From Cecembia lonarensis LW9 (lineage in GTDB: Bacteria; Bacteroidota; Bacteroidia; Cytophagales; Cyclobacteriaceae), in assembly GCF_000298295.1 (NCBI RefSeq), contig NZ_AMGM01000023.1:1-57506 (forward strand): DNA of 57,506 bases, written 5' to 3'. Below the pieces are notes generated by a model that was not told the origin of the DNA, did not search any database, and saw nothing but the letters and a program-made list of their open reading frames with translations. The position numbers were made by a program, and so were the translations under genes. Each line of letters starts with the position of its first letter. Positions within the stretch are counted from its first letter, which is position 1. Below are positions 29,349 through 38,591 of this stretch, in pieces.

Positions 29349-30002
29349 ATGCTCCAGATCAAATCTTTCACTTTTAATCCCTTTATGGAAAATACTTATG
29401 TGCTGTATGATGAGAGCAAGGAGGCTGTAATTTTTGACCCCGGCTGTTATGAAAAACACGAGCAGCTTGAACTGGACAGGTTTATCGAGGAAGAAGGCCT
29501 CATTGTCAAGCACTTGATCAATACCCATTGCCACATTGACCACGTTTTGGGGAATGCTTATATCAAAAGGAAATACAAAGTACCCTTATATATCCACAAA
29601 AATGACCTCCCCGTGCTCAAATCAGTGGCCGCTTATGCGCCCAATTATGGTTTTGCCGCTTATGAAGAGGCAGATGCTGACTTTTACCTAAGCGAAAAGG
29701 ATAAACTTAAGTTTGGTAATACGATCATGGATATTCTCTTTGTGCCGGGTCATGCCCCAGGACACCTGGTATTTTATCATGAACCTACAGGCATCTGTAT
29801 TGCAGGAGACACACTTTTTCAGGGAAGTATTGGAAGGACTGACCTGCCCGGTGGTGACCATAAGACCTTGATCAATGCCATTAAGCAACAAATGTTTACC
29901 TTGCCGGAAGAAACCAAAGTTTATCCCGGACATGGGCCTATGACAACCATTGGTATTGAAAAAGTGCATAATCCTTTTGTAGGTAAAAACGCAAGGTTTT
30001 GA
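29349..30002 (+). CDS. Metallo-β-lactamase-fold hydrolase (glyoxalase II-like)
   Basis: A 217-aa MBL-fold hydrolase. Zinc ligands are visible in THCHIDH, PGHAPGH, AGDTLF and YPGHGP. The domain resembles glyoxalase II-like enzymes such as YcbL, which hydrolyse thioesters or related small molecules. The ATG at 29349 gives MLQIKSFTFNPFMENTYVLYD, the usual start; the frame upstream begins with TTG and adds nine residues. It is the first gene of a plus-strand run whose members overlap. Its stop overlaps the pssA TTG start (TTGA). Confidence 0.9.
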   Translation: MLQIKSFTFNPFMENTYVLYDESKEAVIFDPGCYEKHEQLELDRFIEEEGLIVKHLINTHCHIDHVLGNAYIKRKYKVPLYIHKNDLPVLKSVAAYAPNYGFAAYEEADADFYLSEKDKLKFGNTIMDILFVPGHAPGHLVFYHEPTGICIAGDTLFQGSIGRTDLPGGDHKTLINAIKQQMFTLPEETKVYPGHGPMTTIGIEKVHNPFVGKNARF

Positions 30003-30703
30003 CAATTAAAAAACATATCCCCAACACCCTTACTTCCCTGAATTTACTGGCTGGCATGTTCGGTATTTTTTATGTCCTGGAAGGGGAACTGTTTTACGGT
30101 GCTTATTTAATTTTACTTGCGGCTGCATTTGATTTTCTGGATGGTTTTGTGGCCAGAATGCTGCGGGTTCACTCAGAAATCGGCAAAGAATTGGATTCTT
30201 TAGCAGACCTGGTAACCTTTGGCGTGCTGCCTTCTTTTGTGCTTTTCCAGATGATCAGGATGCATACGACACTGGATTACTTGCCATTTTTTGTATTTAT
30301 TGTAGGTATTTTTTCTGCCATTCGATTGGCTAAATTCAATATCGATACGAGACAATCTGAGCGGTTTATCGGTGTACCTACACCGGCAAATGCACTTTTG
30401 ATCAGTACCTTGCCATTTACTGCCTTAAAATTTCCTGATGCGTATGGATGGATATATCAGCCTTACTTGTTGCTGGGACTGGCACTGTTGATGTCTTTTC
30501 TGTTGGTATCCGAAATCCCCTTGATTGCCCTGAAATTCAAAAACTTTTCTTTAAAAGGTAACATTTTCAGATACCTTGTTCTACTGACGGGTCTGATCTG
30601 TATTTTGAGTTTTGGCCTAGCTGGAATCCCTATGGTTATAATTGTTTATATTGTGCTGTCGGTATTGGAGGGATTAATTGATAAAAATGCTGCAAAAGAA
30701 TAG
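29999..30703 (+). CDS. pssA: CDP-diacylglycerol-serine O-phosphatidyltransferase
   Basis: Makes phosphatidylserine, the precursor of phosphatidylethanolamine, in the inner membrane. The CDP-alcohol phosphotransferase motif is complete: DFLDGFVARMLRVHSEIGKELDSLADLVTFG, matching DGx2ARx8Gx3Dx3D near residues 45-75. Seven to eight hydrophobic segments are predicted. It starts with TTG overlapping the upstream stop, and its 3' end overlaps porU by 17 bases. Confidence 0.93.
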   Translation: MTIKKHIPNTLTSLNLLAGMFGIFYVLEGELFYGAYLILLAAAFDFLDGFVARMLRVHSEIGKELDSLADLVTFGVLPSFVLFQMIRMHTTLDYLPFFVFIVGIFSAIRLAKFNIDTRQSERFIGVPTPANALLISTLPFTALKFPDAYGWIYQPYLLLGLALLMSFLLVSEIPLIALKFKNFSLKGNIFRYLVLLTGLICILSFGLAGIPMVIIVYIVLSVLEGLIDKNAAKE

Positions 30704-33700
30704 CTCATATTTTTCTATTTTCGGTGGCTTATTGCTTTTTTTCATAGCCCGGGATGTAACGTTTGCTCAAGAAAACAGGACATATTTCAAATTTCCCGTC
30801 ACCCAAGATGGCGTTTATCAGTTAAATTTGAGTCAAGCCACCTCGATGGGCTTTCAAAATTTAGATGAAGTGGGGATTTTTGGCGTGCCTGGCATGTTGC
30901 CGCAACTACTCGACAGCACAGCTTTTGAACTCCAACCTGTCCCCACCAAAGTACAAGATGAAAAACTTTATTTTTTCCTTCAGGGGCCCCATTATATTTT
31001 TCATGGTGAAGAGGGTTTTGATTTGCAGGTTCATCATTATACCGACACTTTATTTTATCTTATTGGGAAAAAAAGTCCGGGTCAAGCAATAATCACTCAT
31101 AACGAATCAGCGGCATCAGGTCCCGACCTCACAGCGATATTTGGGGTGGAGCTTTTGAAATGGGAAGAAACTAACCTCCTGAATTCTGGCAGGGTTTGGT
31201 ACTCCAGACCGATCTTCAACCGGGAGCGACTATCCTTTAATTTTTCTATGCCTACAGTAGCCACAGGGCCTCCCGAGTTGAGTGTCAAGGTAATGGGACA
31301 AAGCTTATCAGAAGGACGAATGGAATTTTTCCATAATAACGCGCAGGTTGGGCAGGTATCCATCAGCAGCATACCCAATACGCCATTTGGTATCAAAGGC
31401 AGGGAAGCCTTCTTTAGGGCAGGACTACAAAATGCAAATAATTACAACATACAGGTAAATTTCAGTTCTGCCGACGTCAATGGTACCGGCTACCTGAACT
31501 ACAGTCTATTGGCATTCCCTTTTACAGTGGCTAATGCCCCTGCAGGAACTTACATCAGCAAACAGTCAGGAATTATCAGAAGCAGACAGGATTTGACAAC
31601 CTGGCTGGTGAAAGACTTTTATGATGTCAGGGAAGTTGTAATGCCAGAACTCGCCCAACCAGGCGACCGAATCATTCTTTTTAAAGATCATCAAACATTG
31701 GGCATCAGCGATTGGAAGCCAATAGACCTGAGGCCAAGAATGGAGACAGAAAGATCCCAAATGATCATTATCAGTGCCCCAAATCTTGTTTCCCAGGCAA
31801 ACCGCTTGGCCTCACATAAGCAGGAAATGGGCATTTCAACCGCTGTCTACACCCCACAGCAACTGTATGATGCATTTGCTTATGGAACCAAAGACATTTC
31901 TGCTTTCAGGAACTTCCTCGCCTACCACTATATGCGATCCGGTAACCTCAAACATGTCCTGTTTTTTGGAAAAGGCACATTCGATTACAAAGGTATTTTA
32001 GGGGGGAGACCTAATTTGGTGCCTACTTATAGTTCGAGGAATAGCCTTAACCCACTGACCACCTTCTCGTCGGATGATTATTTTGGTTTTCTGGAGCTGG
32101 GACAGGGTAGTTGGGAAGAATCCAGCGATGGCGACGAACTACTTCGCATTGGGGTGGGAAGAATACCCGCCATAGATTTCAGGGATGCCAATGAGGCGGT
32201 GAACAAAATCATTGCTTACGAAAAGAGACAGCACATGGAAGGTACTTGGAAGCGTAGGATTTCTTTTTTTGCTGATGACGGAGACAACAATATTCACCTG
32301 AATGATGCGGAGACACATGCAAATTTTATCCGGGAAAACCATCCAGAATTTGAAATAAGCAAATTGTACTTGGATAGGTTTGAACAAGTCAGGGAAAATG
32401 GGATACAGCGCTCTCCTGATGCAAGACAAGCATTGAAGGAGCAAATAGCAGATGGTTTGCTGATTCTCAATTACATTGGACATGGCAATGAGACTACCCT
32501 TACGGAAGAAAGGGTTTTCACAGTTGCTGACCTAAGAGATTGGCCTGAAAACCCACTTTTACCACTTTTCATTACTGCTACCTGCGAGTTTGGAAGACAG
32601 GACAGCCCTTTTATCCGATCTGGTGCGGAGGAATTGCTTTTTGCTGAAAGAAAAGGTGCCATAGGGCTTTTGACTACAGGCAGGCCGGTATTCAGTTCCA
32701 TCAATTTTGCGCTGAATAAAGCATTTATAGCATCCGTTTTCCAAGCAGAAGAAGGAATACTGCCTGACCTAGGCACGGTATTCAAAAACACCAAAAATAA
32801 CAGTTTAAACGGTCCTTTCAACAGGAATTTTGCCCTTATCGGTGATCCTTCTCTCAGGTTAGCTGTTCCGGAAATTCAGGCAAAGACTCAGGAAATTCTT
32901 GATTTGGATTTGGAGATTCCAGTGGACACACTACAGGGCCTTCAACGGGTTCGTATTTTAGGAAAAATCAAAGATCCAGTAACCGGGTCGCTGCTTTCTG
33001 GAGCGAATGGCCAATATGAATTAAGTCTGGCGGACGAGCCAATGGAATTTGAAACATTAGGTGATGAAAGCAATCCTGTGGCTTTTAAAGAAGAGAAAAG
33101 CTTCTTGTTCAGAGGCACAGGAGAAGTCACTGATGGAGAATTCATGGCAGATCTTTTTATACCCCAAAATTTGAAAGAGGATGTTAGAAAAGGTACCATC
33201 CGGATAATGGCCAGTCTTCAGGAAGGCCGAGAAGAGGCTATTGGAGCAAAAACAATCCCAATCGGCGGAAAAATAAACACGGAGACAAACGATAATGAGG
33301 GGCCAGAAATCCGCTTATTGTTTGGAGAGGAACTGCTTGAAAGTCCTCCCCTCATCCCCTCCAGCACATACCCTGTCAAAATACTGCTTAGTGACATAAG
33401 TGGCATCAATATTGCTAAATCAGTTCCTGAAAATAACATCACCCTTCAGGTCAATGATGATTTGCCAATTGTACTAAATGATAGTTTTAGAGCAAGCAAT
33501 GGAGGCTTTACAACTGGGGAAATTTTGACCAATTTGACCAATTTGGGGGAAGGCGTCAACCGGTTAAGGATAAAAGCCTGGGACAATGTTGGTAATGCCA
33601 GCCTCATAGAAGGTCAAATTGAGGTGAGGGGTAGTTTAAATATTAAAATCACCCAGCTTTTGGTCTACCCTAACCCGGCCCGGGAAAATAGTAGATTTTC

Positions 33701-33950
33701 CATCAGCCATAATAGGCCTGGTGAAAACTTAAACCTGGACTTAGAGGTTTACAGCGTGAAAGGGGATATAATATTTAAAACATCCAGGCGTTATCCTGTG
33801 GCTAATGCTGTTTTAGATGACTTGGAGTGGATTTTTTTCCACAACAAAACAAAAAATCCCGCAAAAGGAATGTATATTTACAAGTTGCAGCTCAGCTCTG
33901 AAAAAGATGATACTTTGGATCTGAAAAGCGGAAAAATAATTATTCAATGA
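30687..33950 (+). CDS. porU: Type IX secretion system sortase PorU
   Basis: Gingipain-like (C25) cell-surface sortase that removes the C-terminal signal of type IX cargo and attaches the cargo to the surface. A signal peptide covers about residues 1-28 (...ARDVTFAQ). The C25 domain spans about residues 355-720. Candidate catalytic residues are His in LNYIGHG (near residue 599) and Cys in ITATCEFGR (near 633). The last 90 residues look like a type IX CTD (LLVYPNPARENS, GMYIYKLQL), as PorU itself carries one. The start is ATG 30687 rather than TTG 30678. Its stop overlaps the porV ATG (ATGA). Confidence 0.93.
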   Translation: MLQKNSSYFSIFGGLLLFFIARDVTFAQENRTYFKFPVTQDGVYQLNLSQATSMGFQNLDEVGIFGVPGMLPQLLDSTAFELQPVPTKVQDEKLYFFLQGPHYIFHGEEGFDLQVHHYTDTLFYLIGKKSPGQAIITHNESAASGPDLTAIFGVELLKWEETNLLNSGRVWYSRPIFNRERLSFNFSMPTVATGPPELSVKVMGQSLSEGRMEFFHNNAQVGQVSISSIPNTPFGIKGREAFFRAGLQNANNYNIQVNFSSADVNGTGYLNYSLLAFPFTVANAPAGTYISKQSGIIRSRQDLTTWLVKDFYDVREVVMPELAQPGDRIILFKDHQTLGISDWKPIDLRPRMETERSQMIIISAPNLVSQANRLASHKQEMGISTAVYTPQQLYDAFAYGTKDISAFRNFLAYHYMRSGNLKHVLFFGKGTFDYKGILGGRPNLVPTYSSRNSLNPLTTFSSDDYFGFLELGQGSWEESSDGDELLRIGVGRIPAIDFRDANEAVNKIIAYEKRQHMEGTWKRRISFFADDGDNNIHLNDAETHANFIRENHPEFEISKLYLDRFEQVRENGIQRSPDARQALKEQIADGLLILNYIGHGNETTLTEERVFTVADLRDWPENPLLPLFITATCEFGRQDSPFIRSGAEELLFAERKGAIGLLTTGRPVFSSINFALNKAFIASVFQAEEGILPDLGTVFKNTKNNSLNGPFNRNFALIGDPSLRLAVPEIQAKTQEILDLDLEIPVDTLQGLQRVRILGKIKDPVTGSLLSGANGQYELSLADEPMEFETLGDESNPVAFKEEKSFLFRGTGEVTDGEFMADLFIPQNLKEDVRKGTIRIMASLQEGREEAIGAKTIPIGGKINTETNDNEGPEIRLLFGEELLESPPLIPSSTYPVKILLSDISGINIAKSVPENNITLQVNDDLPIVLNDSFRASNGGFTTGEILTNLTNLGEGVNRLRIKAWDNVGNASLIEGQIEVRGSLNIKITQLLVYPNPARENSRFSISHNRPGENLNLDLEVYSVKGDIIFKTSRRYPVANAVLDDLEWIFFHNKTKNPAKGMYIYKLQLSSEKDDTLDLKSGKIIIQ

Positions 33951-35167
33951 AAATATCGGCAAAACCCTTTGTTTATTCATTTCATTTTTTGTGGATAAGC
34001 CTCCTGTTACAACCTGTATTCGCTCAGAGTAATTCTCCTATTATTTCAGGTCAAGACCCCGACAGAAGGGTTATCACCACGGCTGTGCCATTTTTGAACT
34101 TTGCTCCTGACAGCAGGCATTCTGCCATGGGTGACGTAGGGGTTGCTACAAGCCCAGATGCCTTTTCAGCCCATTGGAATGTTGGTAAGTTGGCTTTTGT
34201 GGAAAATGATATGGCTTTTTCCCTTTCCTATTCTCCATGGTTGGGCAGATTGGTCAATGACATGTTTGTCTCATACCTGACAGGATATAAAAGAATTGAT
34301 GAGGTCTCCGCTTGGGGCTTCGACCTGAGGTACTTTAACATGGGAGATATCATTCTCACAGATGGCAGAGGTGAGGAATTGGGGGAGTTTACGCCCAGGG
34401 ATATTGCTATTGGGGGTTCATATTCCCGCCAATTATCAGAAAATCTGGGCATTGGTATCTCCGCAAGATTCATCCATTCCAATCTATCTGGAAATTTATC
34501 ATCAGTGGGTGGCAGTGAAAGCCGTCCAGGCATCAGTGTTGGAACGGATGTAGGTTTATATTACACCAAAGAAGTCTTCCCTGCTGACAAATCCGGCGAA
34601 TGGTCTTGGGGAGTTACCATCACCAACATCGGACCTAAAATCACCTATAACAGTGCGGAGGACTTGGATTTCATTCCGACCAATCTTAGGTTAGGTACTG
34701 CCTACAAAGTCAACTTCAATGAAAAGAATTCCCTTACATTCGCTTTGGATTTCAATAAGTTGATGGTCCCATCCCCTCCTATATGGGAAAGAAATGAAGA
34801 TGGTTCTTTGGCCACCGACCCAAATGGCAACTTGATTTTAGCTGCCGGAAGAGACCCAAACAGACCATTGCTTTCCGGAATGTTCCTCTCTTTCATAGAT
34901 GCGCCGGGAGGATTTAGAGAAGAAATGCAGGAGGTAATGATCTCTTATGGCATGGAGTACATTTTTGACGAAGTCTTTGCGCTGAGAACCGGGTATTTCT
35001 TTGAAAATCCAAACAAGGGTGGTAGAAGGTATTTCACCATGGGATTGGGGTATGTATACAAAGAAAAGTTTGCATTTGATTTTTCATATCTTGTTCCACA
35101 AGTACAAAACCACCCATTAGCTGAAACCTTAAGGGTTTCTCTGACTTATAATATACCAAGATTATGA
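33947..35167 (+). CDS. porV: Type IX secretion outer-membrane shuttle PorV
   Basis: A 406-aa FadL-like barrel that carries cargo from the type IX translocon to PorU. It has a signal peptide (residues 1-26, ...LLQPVFAQ). The PorV signature follows: VITTAVPFLNFAPDSRHSAMGDVGVATSPDAFSAHWNVGKLAF near residues 40-85. The barrel runs to the C-terminus. The ATG overlaps the porU stop, and the stop overlaps the ATG of the M16-like gene, so all three are translationally coupled. Confidence 0.94.
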   Translation: MKISAKPFVYSFHFLWISLLLQPVFAQSNSPIISGQDPDRRVITTAVPFLNFAPDSRHSAMGDVGVATSPDAFSAHWNVGKLAFVENDMAFSLSYSPWLGRLVNDMFVSYLTGYKRIDEVSAWGFDLRYFNMGDIILTDGRGEELGEFTPRDIAIGGSYSRQLSENLGIGISARFIHSNLSGNLSSVGGSESRPGISVGTDVGLYYTKEVFPADKSGEWSWGVTITNIGPKITYNSAEDLDFIPTNLRLGTAYKVNFNEKNSLTFALDFNKLMVPSPPIWERNEDGSLATDPNGNLILAAGRDPNRPLLSGMFLSFIDAPGGFREEMQEVMISYGMEYIFDEVFALRTGYFFENPNKGGRRYFTMGLGYVYKEKFAFDFSYLVPQVQNHPLAETLRVSLTYNIPRL

Positions 35168-36435
35168 CAGTAGACAGGTCTGTGGCACCAGTATTTCAGA
35201 TACCGGACCACATTGACTTTCCTAAACCTCAACAAAGGACTCTAAAAAATGGAGTCCATTTGTATTTTATACCCACGCCGGAAATTGGGGCAGTAAAATT
35301 AGAGCTAATGGCAGACTCCCCTGCCCTATTGGGTAAAGAGGAGAAAAAACTACTCGCTTATTTTACCCTTCATATGCTTACAGAGGGAACAAAATCAAAA
35401 TCTTCCGCTGTATTGGATGATTTTTTTGACACCTATGCCACAGAAGTAGAAGTTACCTCGACCTTCGAACATCAGGGACTTTCATTGCTCACCACTAAAA
35501 AACACTTCCATACAGTTCTCCCTGTATTCAGGGAATTATTGACTGAAGCTGTTTTCCCGGAAAAGGAACTGGCCAAACGAAAATCACAAAAAGCCTTAAG
35601 TCTTAGCATCATGCAGGAAAAGACAGGAAATCGAGCTTCACAGCTTTTCAGGCAACAACTATTTGGTGAAAACCATACCTATGGTCAGATTGCAGATGAA
35701 CAGGATGTGGCGGCGATTGAAAGGGAGGATTTGATTGGTTTTTATGAACAACAGCTTTGGACCAACGTTGAGGTTTTCTTAAGTGGAGACCTGAATAAAG
35801 AGGAGTTGGATTTTATAGATCATGTTCTGGGCGATCTCCCCGTTAAAGCAGTGCAACAAAAACCCAGTCACTTTATTAATGCCCCCCACCCAAGAATCAT
35901 AGAAGACAGAAATAATGCCCTGCAATCCAGTATAAGGATTGGTTGTCATCTCCTTCCAAAATCCCATCCTGAATATTTCGGATTTTGGGTTTTCAATGTA
36001 TTTCTTGGAGGGTATTTTGGCAGCAGGCTGATAAAGAATATACGGGAAGACAAAGGCCATACTTATGGCATATACAGTAGTATCGGCAGTTTAAAGACAA
36101 CTGATTACTGGGTAGTTATGGCTGATGTAATCAAGGAAAACAGGGAGGAAGTAATTGAAGAAATCTACAAGGAAATCAATAAGTTGCAGCAAGAAGCGAT
36201 TTCGCATGATGAACTGGAGACCGTTCGGAATTACCTGGTTGGCAACTTATTGTCTAACTTCAGTTCCTCCTTTGAACTGATAAGTAGATTCAAATCAGTC
36301 CATCAAGCGGGCTTAGATTTGGGTTTTTATAAAAAGCAATTGGAATACATCAAGCATTTTGATCCAAAGCAGATTCAAGAAATAGGTGGAAAATACCTGC
36401 TAAAGGATCAAATGGTGGAAGTGATCGTCGGCTAG
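35164..36435 (+). CDS. Catalytically inactive M16 (insulinase-family) homologue
   Basis: A 423-aa protein with the two-lobed M16 fold. The zinc motif HxxEH expected near residue 63 reads YFTLH in LLAYFTLHMLTEGT: the first His and the Glu are replaced, so it should not hydrolyse peptides. The second lobe retains the family segments LFGENHTYGQIA and NIREDKGHTYGIYSSIG. No signal peptide is visible, suggesting cytoplasm. M16 enzymes often pair an active and an inactive subunit, but no active partner is encoded nearby. It is coupled to porV by an ATGA overlap. Its last four bases overlap the convergent glycosyltransferase gene. Confidence 0.85.
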   Translation: MTVDRSVAPVFQIPDHIDFPKPQQRTLKNGVHLYFIPTPEIGAVKLELMADSPALLGKEEKKLLAYFTLHMLTEGTKSKSSAVLDDFFDTYATEVEVTSTFEHQGLSLLTTKKHFHTVLPVFRELLTEAVFPEKELAKRKSQKALSLSIMQEKTGNRASQLFRQQLFGENHTYGQIADEQDVAAIEREDLIGFYEQQLWTNVEVFLSGDLNKEELDFIDHVLGDLPVKAVQQKPSHFINAPHPRIIEDRNNALQSSIRIGCHLLPKSHPEYFGFWVFNVFLGGYFGSRLIKNIREDKGHTYGIYSSIGSLKTTDYWVVMADVIKENREEVIEEIYKEINKLQQEAISHDELETVRNYLVGNLLSNFSSSFELISRFKSVHQAGLDLGFYKKQLEYIKHFDPKQIQEIGGKYLLKDQMVEVIVG

Positions 36436-37391
36436 CCTTTAATTTTTTTAAGCAGCACATAAAGTGCGGAGAAATCCCAACGATATTTTATCCATTGCCC
36501 GTATATAAAGTAATGAAGGCCCGAAGCACCTAAGGCCGAGGCCAATTCCATAAAGCCAATAGCCTGTTCAAAATTGGCAGATAATAGGCTATGTTTCAAT
36601 TCATAGAGGACCCTTTGGAGCAAAGCCTTATCCTCAAGGCTATCTTGGTTCATTTCCTTGATTTTCCAACAAATTCGTAAAGTGGAAGGTAACATCACTG
36701 ATCGGTATCTCATATACTGAGTAGCTGAAAACGCATTGGGGTGCAAGGTTTTGATCAGTCCAAAATGATCCGAAAAAACAAAGGAATACTTTCTGGCCAG
36801 TCTCACCTGAATATCGAAATCTTCATAACTCAAGGTTTCATCATAACCGCCTATTGCCCTAAGTGCATCAGACCTAAGGACCATGGTTACAGAAAGGACA
36901 TGATGAGAGGCTACCAGTTTTTTATATAAATCTCCATCTTCCACTTTTTTCTTCAACTTCCCTTCAGCTGTCCTTGGATAAAAACTACTCTTTTTACCAT
37001 TCTTTTCAAGTAAGGCATCGGAGAAACATACTGCCGCAGTCGGGTGGTTTTCTAAAGCCTGAACTGATTTCATGGCATGCGCTGTCAGCAACAGGTCATC
37101 CCCGGACAAATCGATGAGGTATTTCCCAGAGGTCAGGGAAAACACCTCATTGAAGGATTTACAATAGGGCCATCTGGATTCCCTAAATATGGTTGATACC
37201 TGAAAATCAATGTTTTGATTACTCAACCATTCTTTTATGATTTCTTTAGCATTGTCCTCGCTGCCATTGTCCACCACAAACAATTCTACGTTCGGATAAT
37301 CCAATGCTGCCACAGCCTCCAGGCAATCTTTGATAAAAGCTTCTTGGTTATAAACCGTACAGATTATACTGAGTAAAGGCAAATTATCCAT
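36432..37391 (-). CDS. Family 2 glycosyltransferase
   Basis: A 319-aa GT-A enzyme that probably transfers a sugar during surface polysaccharide synthesis. The GT2 N-terminus LSIICTVYNQEAFIKDCLEAV and NVELFVVDNGSEDN are present. A DxD-like motif is seen in LIDLSGDD near residue 98, and GGYDETLSYEDFDIQVRLAR near residues 197-216 is a typical acceptor-side motif. It starts within the last codons of the upstream cupin gene (8-base overlap), so the two are co-transcribed. Donor and acceptor are unknown. Confidence 0.9.
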   Translation of the reverse strand: MDNLPLLSIICTVYNQEAFIKDCLEAVAALDYPNVELFVVDNGSEDNAKEIIKEWLSNQNIDFQVSTIFRESRWPYCKSFNEVFSLTSGKYLIDLSGDDLLLTAHAMKSVQALENHPTAAVCFSDALLEKNGKKSSFYPRTAEGKLKKKVEDGDLYKKLVASHHVLSVTMVLRSDALRAIGGYDETLSYEDFDIQVRLARKYSFVFSDHFGLIKTLHPNAFSATQYMRYRSVMLPSTLRICWKIKEMNQDSLEDKALLQRVLYELKHSLLSANFEQAIGFMELASALGASGLHYFIYGQWIKYRWDFSALYVLLKKIKG

Positions 37392-37827
37392 CTTGAGGCT
37401 TTATATTTCTTGAAAAAACCTCTTGCATAGCCTCAAATTGGGCCCTCTCCCTGATATAATCATGCTCATCATAGGCTTGGTCTGCAAGTACCAACAATAC
37501 TGCCCCCTTCCCGAAAGTAACCGATGACCATATCAAGGGAGGTAAAACCAGTGCTTTATCAGGTTGGTCAAGAACAATCTCAAACTGCTTTTTATCCAAA
37601 GCTTCCAGGTTAACCCTGACCTTTCCATGCAGGCAAATGAGCATTTGCTTCTCCCTTTTGTGTGCATGTACCCCTCTTTGCTCTCCCTCTGGCACCCCAC
37701 TGATCCAAAACGAACGCTTGATAGGAAAAGGAAAAGCTTCTGATCCTTCAAAAAAAGTGAGTTTACCACTTGTCTGTACATTACTTTTTAAAGTGATAAG
37801 ATCAGGCCGTAGAAGTGCTGTTTTCAT
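37384..37827 (-). CDS. FdtA/QdtA-type cupin, putative dTDP-keto-sugar isomerase
   Basis: A 147-aa single cupin of the WxcM/FdtA/QdtA family, which isomerises dTDP-4-keto-6-deoxyglucose to the 3-keto form on the way to dTDP-Fuc3NAc or dTDP-Qui3NAc. The active-site motif RGVHAHKREKQ is intact near residues 51-61, and VLPPLIWSSVTF is typical of the family. Partner genes for the amino sugar (aminotransferase, acetyltransferase, rmlAB) are not in this window. It is the first gene of a two-gene operon with a glycosyltransferase. Confidence 0.85.
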   Translation of the reverse strand: MKTALLRPDLITLKSNVQTSGKLTFFEGSEAFPFPIKRSFWISGVPEGEQRGVHAHKREKQMLICLHGKVRVNLEALDKKQFEIVLDQPDKALVLPPLIWSSVTFGKGAVLLVLADQAYDEHDYIRERAQFEAMQEVFSRNIKPQDG

Positions 37828-37912
37828 AATTGCTAAATTAATCGATTCCGGCTAAAGTATTAATCATTAATTTTGATAGCTCGAAGAAGCATAAACAGAG
37901 AGAAACCAAATC

Positions 37913-38530
37913 ATGGCACTGGAACATTTACCGGAAGATAGTTATTTGACCCTAAAAAGGGAATCTGAAGGAGTTTACAAAGAAAAAGGAAGTAAGTTTT
38001 TAGCTTTTGCTTTCCCTATAAAGGATGAAAATGACATCAGGGAGCATTTAGAGCAACTCCGGAAAAATTATTACGATGCCAGACACCACTGTTATGCCTA
38101 CATTTTGGGGAAAAACCAGGATCTATACCGGGCCAATGATGATGGTGAACCCAACCATTCTGCAGGAGACCCTATCTTGGGGCAAATCCGATCAAATGGA
38201 CTGACGAATGTGATGATCGTGGTGGTGCGGTATTTCGGAGGGACTAAACTGGGGGTTTCCGGACTGATCAATGCCTATAAAACTGCAGCTGCAGAAGCTA
38301 TTGCCAACAATGAAATCATTACTGCCATCCTACATGACAAAGTCAAAATTGATTTTGAGTACCTCAATATGAATGAGGTCATGAAACTGATCAAAGAATA
38401 TGATCTTCAGATCCTTGAACAACATTTTGACAACCAATGTCAGCTTGTAGTCGAAGTTCGCCAAAAACATTTAGAAGAAATCACCCTTAAAATTTCAGAT
38501 TTGAATAGGGTGAAAATACATATTTTATAA
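37913..38530 (+). CDS. YigZ/IMPACT family protein
   Basis: A 205-aa UPF0029 protein. The N-terminal IMPACT domain contains YKEKGSKFLAFAFPI, DARHHCYAYILG, NDDGEPNHSAGDPILGQI and VVVRYFGGTKLGVSGL, all conserved. A C-terminal EF-G domain IV-like half (DUF1949) covers about residues 140-205. The family may act on ribosomes or proline peptides, but its biochemical role is not settled. Single plus-strand gene. Confidence 0.93.
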   Translation: MALEHLPEDSYLTLKRESEGVYKEKGSKFLAFAFPIKDENDIREHLEQLRKNYYDARHHCYAYILGKNQDLYRANDDGEPNHSAGDPILGQIRSNGLTNVMIVVVRYFGGTKLGVSGLINAYKTAAAEAIANNEIITAILHDKVKIDFEYLNMNEVMKLIKEYDLQILEQHFDNQCQLVVEVRQKHLEEITLKISDLNRVKIHIL

Positions 38531-38554
38531 GGTCTCTCGTAACTGACACCAAAG

Positions 38555-38588
38555 TCTTGAGTCTTGCATCTTGTATCTTGTATCTTCC
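38555..38588. repeat. Heptanucleotide tandem repeat (TCTTGnn x about 5)
   Basis: Five adjacent seven-base units TCTTGAG-TCTTGCA-TCTTGTA-TCTTGTA-TCTTCC lie in the 61-bp gap between the convergent yigZ-like and exonuclease genes. The TCTTG core is constant and the last two bases vary. No hairpin forms. Confidence 0.75.
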
Positions 38589-38591
38589 TTT

